Position numbers and translations under genes: made by a program. Shown piece by piece: positions 1 through 5,150 of a stretch of DNA of 8,347 bases; the stretch's first letter is position 1; the number at the start of each line of letters is the position of its first letter. The notes below the pieces were generated by a model. That model saw only the letters and a list, made by a program, of their open reading frames with translations, ran no database searches and was not told the origin of the DNA. The DNA comes from Candidatus Woesearchaeota archaeon (GTDB lineage: Archaea; Nanobdellota; Nanobdellia; Woesearchaeales; GW2011-AR4): the NCBI GenBank assembly GCA_016185915.1, contig JACPMP010000003.1:1-8347 (forward strand). The letters run 5' to 3'.

Positions 1-1186
1 GGACAATTAAATCGTCCCATGTAAGAACTGCTTCAGTTTTTGTCAAGCCAGTTGAAAGCACAAAATCCTTTATAGCTTCTGGCAAAAATCCCCTTCTTCT
101 TAATGCAACTAAGGTTGTCAATGAAGGATCATCCCATCCGATAAGCTCTTTTTTCTGGACTTTTTCCCTTATAACTCTGCCAGAACTCTCAACTCCTTCA
201 AGATTAAAACGAGCAAACTCGTAAATCTTCGTTTCCCTAAAGCCAGCAAGTGTTTGTATTAACCTTTGCAGTTCATTTCTCAGTTCAAACTCCTTGCTCC
301 TTAGTCTGTGAGTTATACCTTCAATTCCATCCATTACAGCGCTTTCAAAATCATAATTTGGCCATACCCTGTATTTCTTCTTTTTCCTTGGATGCATTTC
401 GTCTAAAATTCTAAATATAACGGGGTCCCTTAGTGTTGTATTTGGGCTTTGCATGTGTCCTTTAAGCCGTAGCACATACTTTCCGGGCTTTGCTTTGAAC
501 ATTTCCTGCCATTTTTCTAAGTTTTTATCAGGATGACTAAATCTGCAATGGCATTCTATACCGTCTTTTCTATTCTGTTTTATTGTTTCTTGACTGCAAG
601 AGCAAACATAAGCATGATTTTCTTTGATTATTCTCTCGGCATATTTGTAGAATTCTTCCATAAAGTCTGATGCGTAATCAACCTTGTCGGGCTTTATTCC
701 AAGCCATCCATAATTTTCCATATGTATCTTATAGAATTCCTCTTCTGCAAGCTCTGGGTTTGTGTCTTCAAATCTTAAGTAGAATGTTCCGTTATAGCGT
801 TTTGCAAGCTCGTAATTGACAATAATTGCTTTAGCATGCCCTATATGAGGGTATTTGCTTGGCTCTGGAGGAAATGCTGTCACTACCTTCTGCCCTTCTC
901 TTATGCCAAGAAACTCAAATATGTCTTTTTCTTTAGTGTCTTCTTTTTTTTCAAGAAGTTCAGGTGCTACTTCCTGCAGCTTTTTCTCCTGCTTATCCAA
1001 TGATAGTTTATTGATTTCCTTGATTACATTTATTGCTTCTTTGCTTATCTCTTGTGCCTTTTCCTTTAACTCTGGGTTTTCAGCAAGAACTTTGCCAATA
1101 ACAGCTCCAACATTAGCTTTGCCTTTGTATTTTAGAGCATTTTGCAGAGCATACTTTGTTATTGTAATTTTGAGGTTTCCATCCAT
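1..1186 (-). CDS. gltX: Glutamyl-tRNA synthetase, archaeal type (3' end beyond window)
   Basis: Class I aminoacyl-tRNA synthetase that charges tRNA-Glu (and in many archaea tRNA-Gln, corrected later by an amidotransferase) in the cytoplasm. I translated the minus strand from ATG at 1186; it stays open for ~395 codons to the window edge, against ~550-570 residues for the family, so the C-terminal anticodon-binding part is missing. Residues 1-90 are the charged helical extension typical of archaeal GluRS. Next come the Rossmann motif PHIGHAK (HIGH signature), LRFEDTNPE, a C-x-C...C-x-C segment (VCSCS, ECHCR) that could bind zinc, VWPNYDF, and GWDDPSLTTLVALRRRG. The KMSKS-like loop is the relaxed form SSGRVIRE after FNLEGVE. 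A perfect TATA element sits ~27 bp upstream and there is no Shine-Dalgarno, so a leaderless message is likely. Divergent from the histone gene. Identification is by motif memory; family is secure. Confidence 0.95.
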   Translation of the reverse strand, partial: MDGNLKITITKYALQNALKYKGKANVGAVIGKVLAENPELKEKAQEISKEAINVIKEINKLSLDKQEKKLQEVAPELLEKKEDTKEKDIFEFLGIREGQKVVTAFPPEPSKYPHIGHAKAIIVNYELAKRYNGTFYLRFEDTNPELAEEEFYKIHMENYGWLGIKPDKVDYASDFMEEFYKYAERIIKENHAYVCSCSQETIKQNRKDGIECHCRFSHPDKNLEKWQEMFKAKPGKYVLRLKGHMQSPNTTLRDPVIFRILDEMHPRKKKKYRVWPNYDFESAVMDGIEGITHRLRSKEFELRNELQRLIQTLAGFRETKIYEFARFNLEGVESSGRVIREKVQKKELIGWDDPSLTTLVALRRRGFLPEAIKDFVLSTGLTKTEAVLTWDDLIV

Positions 1187-1206
1187 ATTAAAGGTAAAAT
1201 CGAAAG

Positions 1207-1218
1207 TTATTTAAATAA
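1207..1218 (-). promoter_or_regulatory. TATA box of gltX
   Basis: The palindrome TTATTTAAATAA is centred ~27 bp upstream of the gltX ATG at 1186. Archaeal transcription starts about 25 bp downstream of the TATA box, so the transcript would begin at or near the start codon (leaderless). Confidence 0.6.
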
Positions 1219-1278
1219 CTTATTCTATGAAAAGTGATTGCACAAAGACTAAAGGGGTTCTTTTTGGTTTTCTCCCAA

Positions 1279-1292
1279 CCTTTTAGAAAAAG
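1279..1292 (+). promoter_or_regulatory. Possible TATA box of the histone gene
   Basis: CCTTTTAGAAAAAG is the best TATA-like stretch upstream of the histone gene, but a weak one. Initiation ~25 bp downstream would fall near 1311, at the 5' base of the hairpin at 1313-1331, giving a leader of about 50 nt. Inference from spacing only. Confidence 0.35.
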
Positions 1293-1312
1293 CTTGACCA
1301 AAACTATGCAAT

Positions 1313-1331
1313 GAGGAACATAAAGTTCCTC
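1313..1331 (+). promoter_or_regulatory. Perfect hairpin in the presumed histone 5' leader
   Basis: GAGGAAC (1313-1319) and GTTCCTC (1325-1331) are exact reverse complements around the 5-nt loop ATAAA. The hairpin lies 32 bp before the histone start codon, and the GAGG arm contains anti-SD-complementary sequence held in the stem. Function unknown; it could stabilise the message or control translation. Confidence 0.5.
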
Positions 1332-1363
1332 GGAACGATGGCAAGCCAAAAAATGGGGAAGTT

Positions 1364-1576
1364 ATGGGAAGAAAAATTTCTACAATACCAAAGGCATCTG
1401 TTGCAAGAATTTTGATTAAAGCAGGCGCTAAAAGGGTCTCTCAAGATGCTGTTGATGCTTTTACCGATGTTCTAACTGACATTGCAGTTAAGATTTCCTC
1501 AAAAGCAGCACTGATAGCAAAGCACGCTGGAAGAAAGACAGTGCATGAAGGGGATGTTAAGCTGGCTGCAAAATAA
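1364..1576 (+). CDS. Archaeal histone (HMf-like)
   Basis: A 70-residue single histone fold that should dimerise and wrap DNA into nucleosome-like particles. Visible features: N-terminal helix with IPKASVARILIKAGAKRVS (compare P-I-x-P-I-x-R-I-I-K-x-A-G-A-x-R-V-S in HMfA/B), the long central helix with ALIAKHAGRKTV, and the final helix EGDVKLAAK. R15 and the RVS and GRKT loops are the usual DNA contacts. There is no tail beyond the fold, and the protein is slightly longer than HMfB at the N terminus (MGRKIST, basic). The sequence before ATG 1364 has a purine run (GGGGAAG) that could act as a weak ribosome site; the overlapping ATG at 1353 is out of frame. The gene is monocistronic, divergent from gltX, and followed by a T-rich stretch. 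Confidence 0.96.
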   Translation: MGRKISTIPKASVARILIKAGAKRVSQDAVDAFTDVLTDIAVKISSKAALIAKHAGRKTVHEGDVKLAAK

Positions 1577-1600
1577 GATTTTAATAAGATTAATTTTTAA
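1577..1600 (+). terminator. T-rich 3' end of the histone gene
   Basis: After the stop codon the sequence is very AT-rich and includes a run of five T (1594-1598). Oligo-T tracts are the usual intrinsic termination signal in archaea. A 5-bp hairpin (1613-1625) follows just downstream. Confidence 0.35.
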
Positions 1601-1607
1601 ACTCTTC

Positions 1608-1704
1608 AATCCGTGCCTTCGGCACAATAATTAGTGCTCGCCCTCACTGTCTGCCACACGTTCGGGCTCGCCTATCTATTCATTAAAAACAATCGCAACG
1701 GATT
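1608..1704. repeat. Structured non-coding element between histone and tRNA
   Basis: AATCCGT (1608-1614) and ACGGATT (1698-1704) are exact reverse complements that could close a ~97-nt structure. Inside lies the perfect hairpin GTGCC-TTC-GGCAC (1613-1625, overlapping the outer arm), followed by a GC-richer block with the motif CTCGCC repeated (near 1637 and 1668). ACTTCT (1705-1710) and AGAAGT (1726-1731) form a further inverted pair just outside. No convincing ORF is present. The CTCGCC/GGCGAG flavour resembles the elements at 6775-6940. Role unknown: extended terminator, small RNA or dispersed intergenic repeat. Confidence 0.35.
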
Positions 1705-1789
1705 ACTTCTATTAAGCTTACTTCCAGAAGTCGTTCTAGTTTTTTAAATTTTTATTGATTTATTGCAATTCCAATCTGTTTTTAAGAAA

Positions 1790-1799
1790 ATCTTTTAAA
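1790..1799 (+). promoter_or_regulatory. TATA box of the tRNA gene at 1826
   Basis: TCTTTTAAAC is centred ~30 bp upstream of the first base of the acceptor stem, the expected spacing for an archaeal tRNA promoter. Confidence 0.5.
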
Positions 1800-1825
1800 C
1801 CATCATCTTTTTCATCCAAATCAAT

Positions 1826-1959
1826 GGGCCGGTAGTTAAATCTGGTAAAGCATTGCTCCAGACTAATGCGCCCTTGGCTATTATATACCGAAAAGGGTGA
1901 GGCTCCGGGAAATTGTGAGTTTTGCTTGCAATTCGGAAATTCAAATCCCGGCCGGTCCA
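1826..1959 (+). tRNA. Intron-containing tRNA, probably Trp (CCA)
   Basis: Acceptor strands GGGCCGG (1826-1832) and CCGGTCC (1952-1958) pair fully with one G-T, and the discriminator is A1959. A D-loop with GG follows. The anticodon arm is GCATTG (1850-1855), loop CTCCAGA (1856-1862), then C-T-AATGC (1863-1869) with one bulged T. The loop is the standard archaeal tRNA-Trp loop with anticodon CCA. The T stem CCGGG (1905-1909) pairs with CCCGG (1947-1951), but the T loop TTCAAAT (1940-1946) is separated from it by an inserted 30 nt. After removing that intron 104 nt remain, still too long for class I, because 1870-1904 gives an oversized variable region. This may be a second intron or a class II variable arm; in the latter case tRNA-Leu (CAG) is an alternative. 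The 3' end is followed by T5. Confidence 0.7.
1910..1939 (+). other. tRNA T-loop intron with bulge-helix-bulge motif (position 53/54)
   Basis: The 30-nt insert lies exactly between the 5' strand of the T stem and T54. Pairing TCCG (1904-1907) with CGGA (1934-1937) gives a 4-bp central helix. It is flanked by 3-nt bulges GGA (1908-1910) and AAT (1938-1940), then an intron-internal helix AATTG (1911-1915) with CAATT (1929-1933). Cutting both bulges after the second base releases 1910-1939 and restores the T arm CCGGG-TTCAAAT-CCCGG. This is the geometry recognised by archaeal tRNA-splicing endonuclease. The outer helix is not well formed, so this is a relaxed motif. Confidence 0.7.
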
Positions 1960-1970
1960 TTTTTATTACA

Positions 1971-1979
1971 ATAAATAAA
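1971..1979 (+). promoter_or_regulatory. TATA box of the metallophosphoesterase gene
   Basis: ATAAATAAA is centred ~28 bp upstream of ATG 2003. There is no Shine-Dalgarno before that ATG, so a leaderless transcript is likely. Confidence 0.5.
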
Positions 1980-2002
1980 AAACTGGTCTAATTAATTAGA
2001 AA

Positions 2003-2827
2003 ATGGCCCTCAAACTCCTTTATACAGCAGACTTACATGGCAATAAAGAATTCTATAAAAGATTGCTTAAAAAAGCAGAAGATACAAATATTGATGCTAT
2101 CGTAATTGGGGGGGATTTATGCCCTCGAAATGGAAGTACAATACAAGAAAAAATCAAGAATCAAAAGATTTTTCTTGAAAAATTCATGCTGCCATTATTT
2201 AAAAATTTCAAAAAGAAAAATGAAAATAAGGAAATTTATGCAACAATGGGCAATGATGATTTCAGAATAAATCTTGACATTTTGGAAAATGCAGAAAAAA
2301 ATAAAATTCTCAAATCAATCCACAATAAATCAATAAAATTAAATAAAAATTTGGATATTGCTGGTTATAGTTTTGTAAATCCAACACCATTTAGACTAAA
2401 GGATTGGGAAAAACTGGATTTTGAGGGAGATAAAGCTTCACAACAATTATTTTTAGAGGAAGTAAGAAGTATTGAAAAAGAAAATGGAACAATAGAAGAA
2501 GATTTGGAAGAATTAAAAAAGCTATCTAATCCAAAAAAGACGATTTATGTTATTCATGCTCCGCCATTGAACACAAAACTTGATATAATAACCGCTGGAG
2601 TTCATGTTGGAAGCAAAGCTGTGAGAGAATTTATAGAAAAAGAACAGCCATTATTGACATTGCATGGGCATATCCACGAAAGCCCTAAAATGAGCGGCTA
2701 TTGGCAAGATAAAATTGGAAACACCACCTGCATTAACGTGGGAAGCAGTTATCCTGAAGATAAATTAAATTGCGTAATTGTTGATGTTTATGATTTAAAT
2801 AATATCAAATATTTTGAATTGGAATAA
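2003..2827 (+). CDS. Calcineurin-like metallophosphoesterase
   Basis: Dimetal phosphoesterase of the calcineurin-like superfamily, 274 residues, predicted cytoplasmic (no signal or membrane segment). All metal-site motifs are visible in order: D10-L-H12, G37-D38, G83-N84-D85, H185 (in VIHAPP) and G222-H-I-H225, followed by a conserved C-terminal NVGSSY loop. It therefore looks catalytically intact. The family hydrolyses phosphomono- or diesters, including cyclic nucleotides and nucleic-acid ends; the substrate cannot be read from sequence. A Lys/Glu-rich helical insert (~135-175) sits between the GND and HAPP motifs. The gene starts 43 bp after the tRNA and has its own TATA box. Its stop lies 3 bp from the stop of the convergent lipoprotein gene. 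It belongs to a different subfamily from the remnant at 4259-4446. Confidence 0.9.
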   Translation: MALKLLYTADLHGNKEFYKRLLKKAEDTNIDAIVIGGDLCPRNGSTIQEKIKNQKIFLEKFMLPLFKNFKKKNENKEIYATMGNDDFRINLDILENAEKNKILKSIHNKSIKLNKNLDIAGYSFVNPTPFRLKDWEKLDFEGDKASQQLFLEEVRSIEKENGTIEEDLEELKKLSNPKKTIYVIHAPPLNTKLDIITAGVHVGSKAVREFIEKEQPLLTLHGHIHESPKMSGYWQDKIGNTTCINVGSSYPEDKLNCVIVDVYDLNNIKYFELE

Positions 2828-2830
2828 GGA

Positions 2831-4165
2831 CTATCTTACATAAATTTTTGCATTATCTGTAAATTCTGATACTCCATTAGCAGTTTTGTCTGGGAATACC
2901 TCCACTTTTATTTTTCTGTTCTCAATCATTTGCAACAATGCAACTCCTAAAACTTGCTCGCTATTTTTTACTTTTAGATTTTTGACTAAACTCTTGAAAT
3001 CCCATTCTTTATCTCCATCATAATGCCTGTAATTAACTAACTCATATTTTATTAAGCCAGTGTCAACACTTATTTCATCGGGTTTTGGGGCATTGCCCTT
3101 GACACCAAACTGCTGAGCCCTGCCTTTGAAAGTTCCAACAGAAAATATAATATGTTCTGGGTCTATACTATCGTAAACAACTGCCAAGTGGTCTGCCCAA
3201 TATCTTTCCTGATTTAAGCCTGCCCAGCCATTGGTATTTTCCCTAAACCATGTTCCAATAAGCTTGCCGTCAATATCATAATCAATAAAGCCGCCTTCTG
3301 GTTTAGCAGTCCTTAGGCTCTTAGCAATAAGCTGGCTTTTAATAGGCTCATTAAAATAGTTAAATGGGTCTTGAACGTAAAGCCTAAATGGATTAGAATC
3401 TTTGTAACTTTCAGGCTCAATTAATTTGATAGTAATTGCCTTATCAACAAAATTAAAATCGACATTGTTATCGTACCATCCAATGATTTCTCCTGCTTTA
3501 ACAGGAATGTTTACACTTTTATACTTTCCAAACTCTGGAGCAACTTCCATAATTTTATCTGAGAGCCTGTCAATATGGATAAAAATAGTTGAGATTGAAC
3601 AAGTATGTTCTATAACTAAGCGATAATCATCAAAAGGCGGATTATTTGAATCACCCCTAAATGAGCCCATATGCTGAATTTCCCTAATAATTCCATCAGC
3701 AGGGGCGTAAACTTCAATTGTCGGCTCTTTATTACTAAAATTCTGATAATACTGGTGGTCAATTGGAGCAACATGCTCTCCATGCAGGCTGCCCATTGGC
3801 TCAATATGGGTTATTTTTTCTAAATTTACAGGAGGGTAGTTAAACATGACTGCACCATCTGAACAAACTGCTCCTACTCCAAATGTAAATGCTCTTTGAC
3901 AAAGCCCATTTTCCGGATTATTTAAGCAATATTCCCTGCATCGCCCCTTGTTATTCATGCAAAACTCATCGCACTCCATGCGCCCAGTGCAGAGGCTACC
4001 TAGATTTGGGGTTGAAGAATCAGCAGGGGATTTAGAATCACTGTCTTCTTTTGAATAATTATTGCTTTCAACATGCACTTCCTTGTTTGATTCAAAATTA
4101 GGAATTCTTGAGATACATCCAATTAGTAAAATGACAAACAGCAGTAAAATCATGCACTTCTTCAT
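2831..4165 (-). CDS. Predicted lipoprotein with Cys-rich module and M23 peptidase-like region
   Basis: I place the start at ATG 4165, giving 444 residues beginning MKKCMILLLFVILLIGC: a basic start, hydrophobic core and lipobox L-I-G-C17. This implies export and lipid anchoring on the outer face of the membrane. An in-frame ATG at 4192 would add nine residues before the signal peptide, but a TATA element at 4191-4199 overlaps it and is correctly spaced for 4165. A Ser/Asn/Asp-rich linker follows, then six cysteines (59, 65, 69, 76, 80, 89; C-x5-C-x3-C-x6-C-x3-C-x8-C), probably a small disulfide module. Residues ~120-270 resemble the lysostaphin/M23 beta fold (HVAPIDH, VYAPADGIIREI, LVIEHT, IFIHIDRLS, PVKAGEIIGWYD). 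The usual C-terminal HxH catalytic motif is not evident, so it may bind rather than cleave. The last ~170 residues are unassigned. Substrate unknown. Confidence 0.8.
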   Translation of the reverse strand: MKKCMILLLFVILLIGCISRIPNFESNKEVHVESNNYSKEDSDSKSPADSSTPNLGSLCTGRMECDEFCMNNKGRCREYCLNNPENGLCQRAFTFGVGAVCSDGAVMFNYPPVNLEKITHIEPMGSLHGEHVAPIDHQYYQNFSNKEPTIEVYAPADGIIREIQHMGSFRGDSNNPPFDDYRLVIEHTCSISTIFIHIDRLSDKIMEVAPEFGKYKSVNIPVKAGEIIGWYDNNVDFNFVDKAITIKLIEPESYKDSNPFRLYVQDPFNYFNEPIKSQLIAKSLRTAKPEGGFIDYDIDGKLIGTWFRENTNGWAGLNQERYWADHLAVVYDSIDPEHIIFSVGTFKGRAQQFGVKGNAPKPDEISVDTGLIKYELVNYRHYDGDKEWDFKSLVKNLKVKNSEQVLGVALLQMIENRKIKVEVFPDKTANGVSEFTDNAKIYVR

Positions 4166-4190
4166 AATATAATTTAATTCAATAGAGCTC

Positions 4191-4199
4191 ATATAAAAA
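4191..4199 (-). promoter_or_regulatory. TATA box of the lipoprotein gene
   Basis: On the minus strand TTTTTATAT lies ~30 bp upstream of ATG 4165. It overlaps the upstream in-frame ATG at 4192, which argues for 4165 as the true start. Confidence 0.5.
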
Positions 4200-4246
4200 T
4201 GTGGCTATTTTATGCTACATGCGTAAGTGCTGATTAAAGCGAAATT

Positions 4247-4257
4247 CTTATAAAATA
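4247..4257 (+). promoter_or_regulatory. TATA box upstream of the remnant and HIT gene
   Basis: CTTATAAAATA is a strong TATA-like element. Initiation near 4277-4282 would produce a transcript that reads through the phosphoesterase remnant into the HIT gene, giving the latter a long decayed leader. Confidence 0.4.
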
Positions 4258-4258
4258 A

Positions 4259-4446
4259 ATTGAAATATCAATCAAAAGCAATAAATATGACTATGTTTTG
4301 ACAGGGCATACACGCATAAAAAAAGACGAAAAAATAAGAAAGACAAGAGTTGTAAATCCTGGAGCTTTATTTAGTGTACTTACGCTATTGCATTACTCGA
4401 TGTTGAAAAGGATAGATTGGAATTTGTAGAAGTAAAAAGAAGTTAA
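4259..4446 (+). pseudogene. C-terminal remnant of an MJ0936/YfcE-like phosphodiesterase, frameshifted
   Basis: Too short and broken to appear as an intact ORF. From 4259 (after a TAA at 4256) the frame reads KYDYVLTGHTRIKKDEK, then TRVVNPGALFS, up to ~4375. The reading then continues in another frame from 4378 as TYAIALLDVEKDRLEFVEVK to a TAA at 4444. Together this matches the end of small calcineurin-like phosphodiesterases: GHTH-like metal motif (here GHTR, last His lost), NPG(S/A)L, then the final strand with ALLD and an ExxxVEV-like end. The N-terminal two thirds, with the DxH, GD and GNH motifs, is absent from the 66 bp between this and the lipoprotein gene. The stop is 2 bp before the HIT start codon, so the intact ancestor was probably co-transcribed with the HIT gene. 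Confidence 0.75.
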
Positions 4447-4448
4447 AA

Positions 4449-4859
4449 ATGGAAGAATGTATATTTTGCAAGATTGTTGATGGAAAGATACCAGCAGCCA
4501 AGGTTTATGAAGATGCTTATGTTGTAAGTTTTCTTGATATAATGCCAGCCAATAAAGGGCATTGCCTTGTTGTTCCAAAGAATCATGCACAGACACTGAT
4601 AGAAATGGACGAAAATGATTTAATTGAAGCTATGAAAGCAGCAAAAAAAGTTGCAAGGGCTTTGTCTTTGAGTTTTGGAAATGGAAGTTTCAACCTAGTA
4701 ATGAACAATGGCAAAGAAGCTGGGCAATTAGTAAATCATGCACACATCCATATCATACCAAGGTTTCAAAAAGATAGATTGAGGATTAAGTGGAGCCATC
4801 TTAAATATGAAGGCGATGAAATAAAGGAGCATGCTGAGAAGATTAAGAAGTTTATTTAG
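4449..4859 (+). CDS. HIT-family (histidine triad) hydrolase, HINT-like
   Basis: Small cytoplasmic nucleotide hydrolase of the HIT superfamily, 136 residues, usual full length. The nucleophile motif H97-A-H99-I-H101-I-I-P is intact. C4 and C7 (CIFC), with H46 and H97, fit the zinc site found in many prokaryotic HINT proteins. Motifs FLDIMPANKGHCLVVPKNH and NLVMNNGKEAGQLV are also typical. The C-terminal ~30 residues are charged. HINT enzymes cleave purine nucleoside phosphoramidates and aminoacyl-adenylates; diadenosine polyphosphate hydrolysis is an alternative. ATG 4449 is the only start consistent with the conserved N terminus; no Shine-Dalgarno is seen. It follows a decayed phosphodiesterase by 2 bp and precedes a tRNA gene. 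Confidence 0.95.
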   Translation: MEECIFCKIVDGKIPAAKVYEDAYVVSFLDIMPANKGHCLVVPKNHAQTLIEMDENDLIEAMKAAKKVARALSLSFGNGSFNLVMNNGKEAGQLVNHAHIHIIPRFQKDRLRIKWSHLKYEGDEIKEHAEKIKKFI

Positions 4860-4864
4860 CAATC

Positions 4865-4873
4865 TTTTTAAAA
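4865..4873 (+). promoter_or_regulatory. TATA box of the tRNA gene at 4898
   Basis: TTTTTAAAA is centred 29 bp upstream of the first acceptor base. It begins six bases after the HIT stop codon, and its T-run may also help terminate the HIT transcript. Confidence 0.55.
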
Positions 4874-4897
4874 CAATATCTTATTCTTTTGCCAAAG

Positions 4898-5070
4898 GCC
4901 GCTGTAGCTCAGCCTGGTTAGAGCGCTACAAGCTTAAAGCTTAGCGATGCTCATATTTTTGAGCTATGACCGAAAGGGATGATATACTCAAATCTAACTG
5001 GGTTACGTAGAGTAGTTAAGGACAAACTTACTACATGTAAAGGTCGTGGATTCAAGTTCCGCCAGCGGCA
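4898..5070 (+). tRNA. Interrupted tRNA gene, best modelled as elongator tRNA-Met (CAT)
   Basis: The ends are clear: acceptor GCCGCTG (4898-4904) with CAGCGGC (5063-5069), discriminator A5070, D arm GCTC...GAGC (4907-4924) with GG in the loop, variable AGGTC (5041-5045), and T arm GTGGA-TTCAAGT-TCCGC (5046-5062). The anticodon stem is CTACA (4926-4930) with TGTAA (5036-5040): four pairs and one C-A mismatch. The 105 nt between these strands must supply a 7-nt loop, and no single cut gives one with T33. Joining CTCATA (4950-4955) to A5035 gives the loop CTCATAA, the elongator Met loop, and a 75-nt tRNA. This needs introns of 19 nt (31/32) and 79 nt (37/38, the canonical archaeal site). I found no clean bulge-helix-bulge for either. 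A single canonical 37/38 intron would give anticodon CTT with G33. Confidence 0.65.
5003..5040 (+). other. Long hairpin at the 3' end of the tRNA insert
   Basis: TTAC (5003-5006) pairs with GTAA (5037-5040). GTAG (5007-5010 or 5012-5015) pairs with CTAC (5031-5034), and TAAG (5017-5020) with CTTA (5027-5030) around GACAAA. The outermost strand is the 3' half of the tRNA anticodon stem, so the hairpin would sequester it before splicing. This resembles an imperfect bulge-helix-bulge (bulges of 2 and up to 6 nt rather than 3 and 3). Confidence 0.45.
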
Positions 5071-5087
5071 CTATTTTAAACCAAAAC

Positions 5088-5100
5088 CTTTTAATAATTA
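5088..5100 (+). promoter_or_regulatory. Possible TATA box of the thioredoxin-like gene
   Basis: CCTTTTAATAATT lies ~57 bp before ATG 5151, which would give a leader of ~30 nt. That is consistent with the Shine-Dalgarno-like GGTG at 5141-5144. Confidence 0.35.
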
Positions 5101-5150
5101 GAAAAAAATTTAATCTCAAAAGTTAATTTTTTTAAAATGTGGTGTTTTTT

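Noticed and set aside
855..1214. 119-codon plus-strand open frame
   Set aside because: Antisense to the N-terminal part of gltX, low-complexity Ser/Phe-rich translation, no family features.
1760..1960. 66-codon minus-strand open frame
   Set aside because: Lies entirely across the antisense of the intron-containing tRNA at 1826-1959; its residues simply read the tRNA sequence.
3426..3804. Short open frames on both strands inside the lipoprotein gene
   Set aside because: Shadows of the 2831-4165 gene in other frames, without promoters or recognisable products.
4393..4596. 67-codon minus-strand open frame
   Set aside because: Antisense to the HIT gene start and the phosphodiesterase remnant.
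4926..5035. CTACA direct repeats flanking the tRNA insert, read as a target-site duplication of a mobile element
   Set aside because: Removing one copy plus the insert leaves an anticodon stem with no loop, so the insert cannot be a simple insertion into a normal tRNA.
4931..5035. Group I intron or box C/D RNA in the tRNA insert
   Set aside because: At ~100 nt it is too short for a group I core and I could not find P7-like conserved sequence. GATGATA resembles box C, but no CTGA box D is placed to match.
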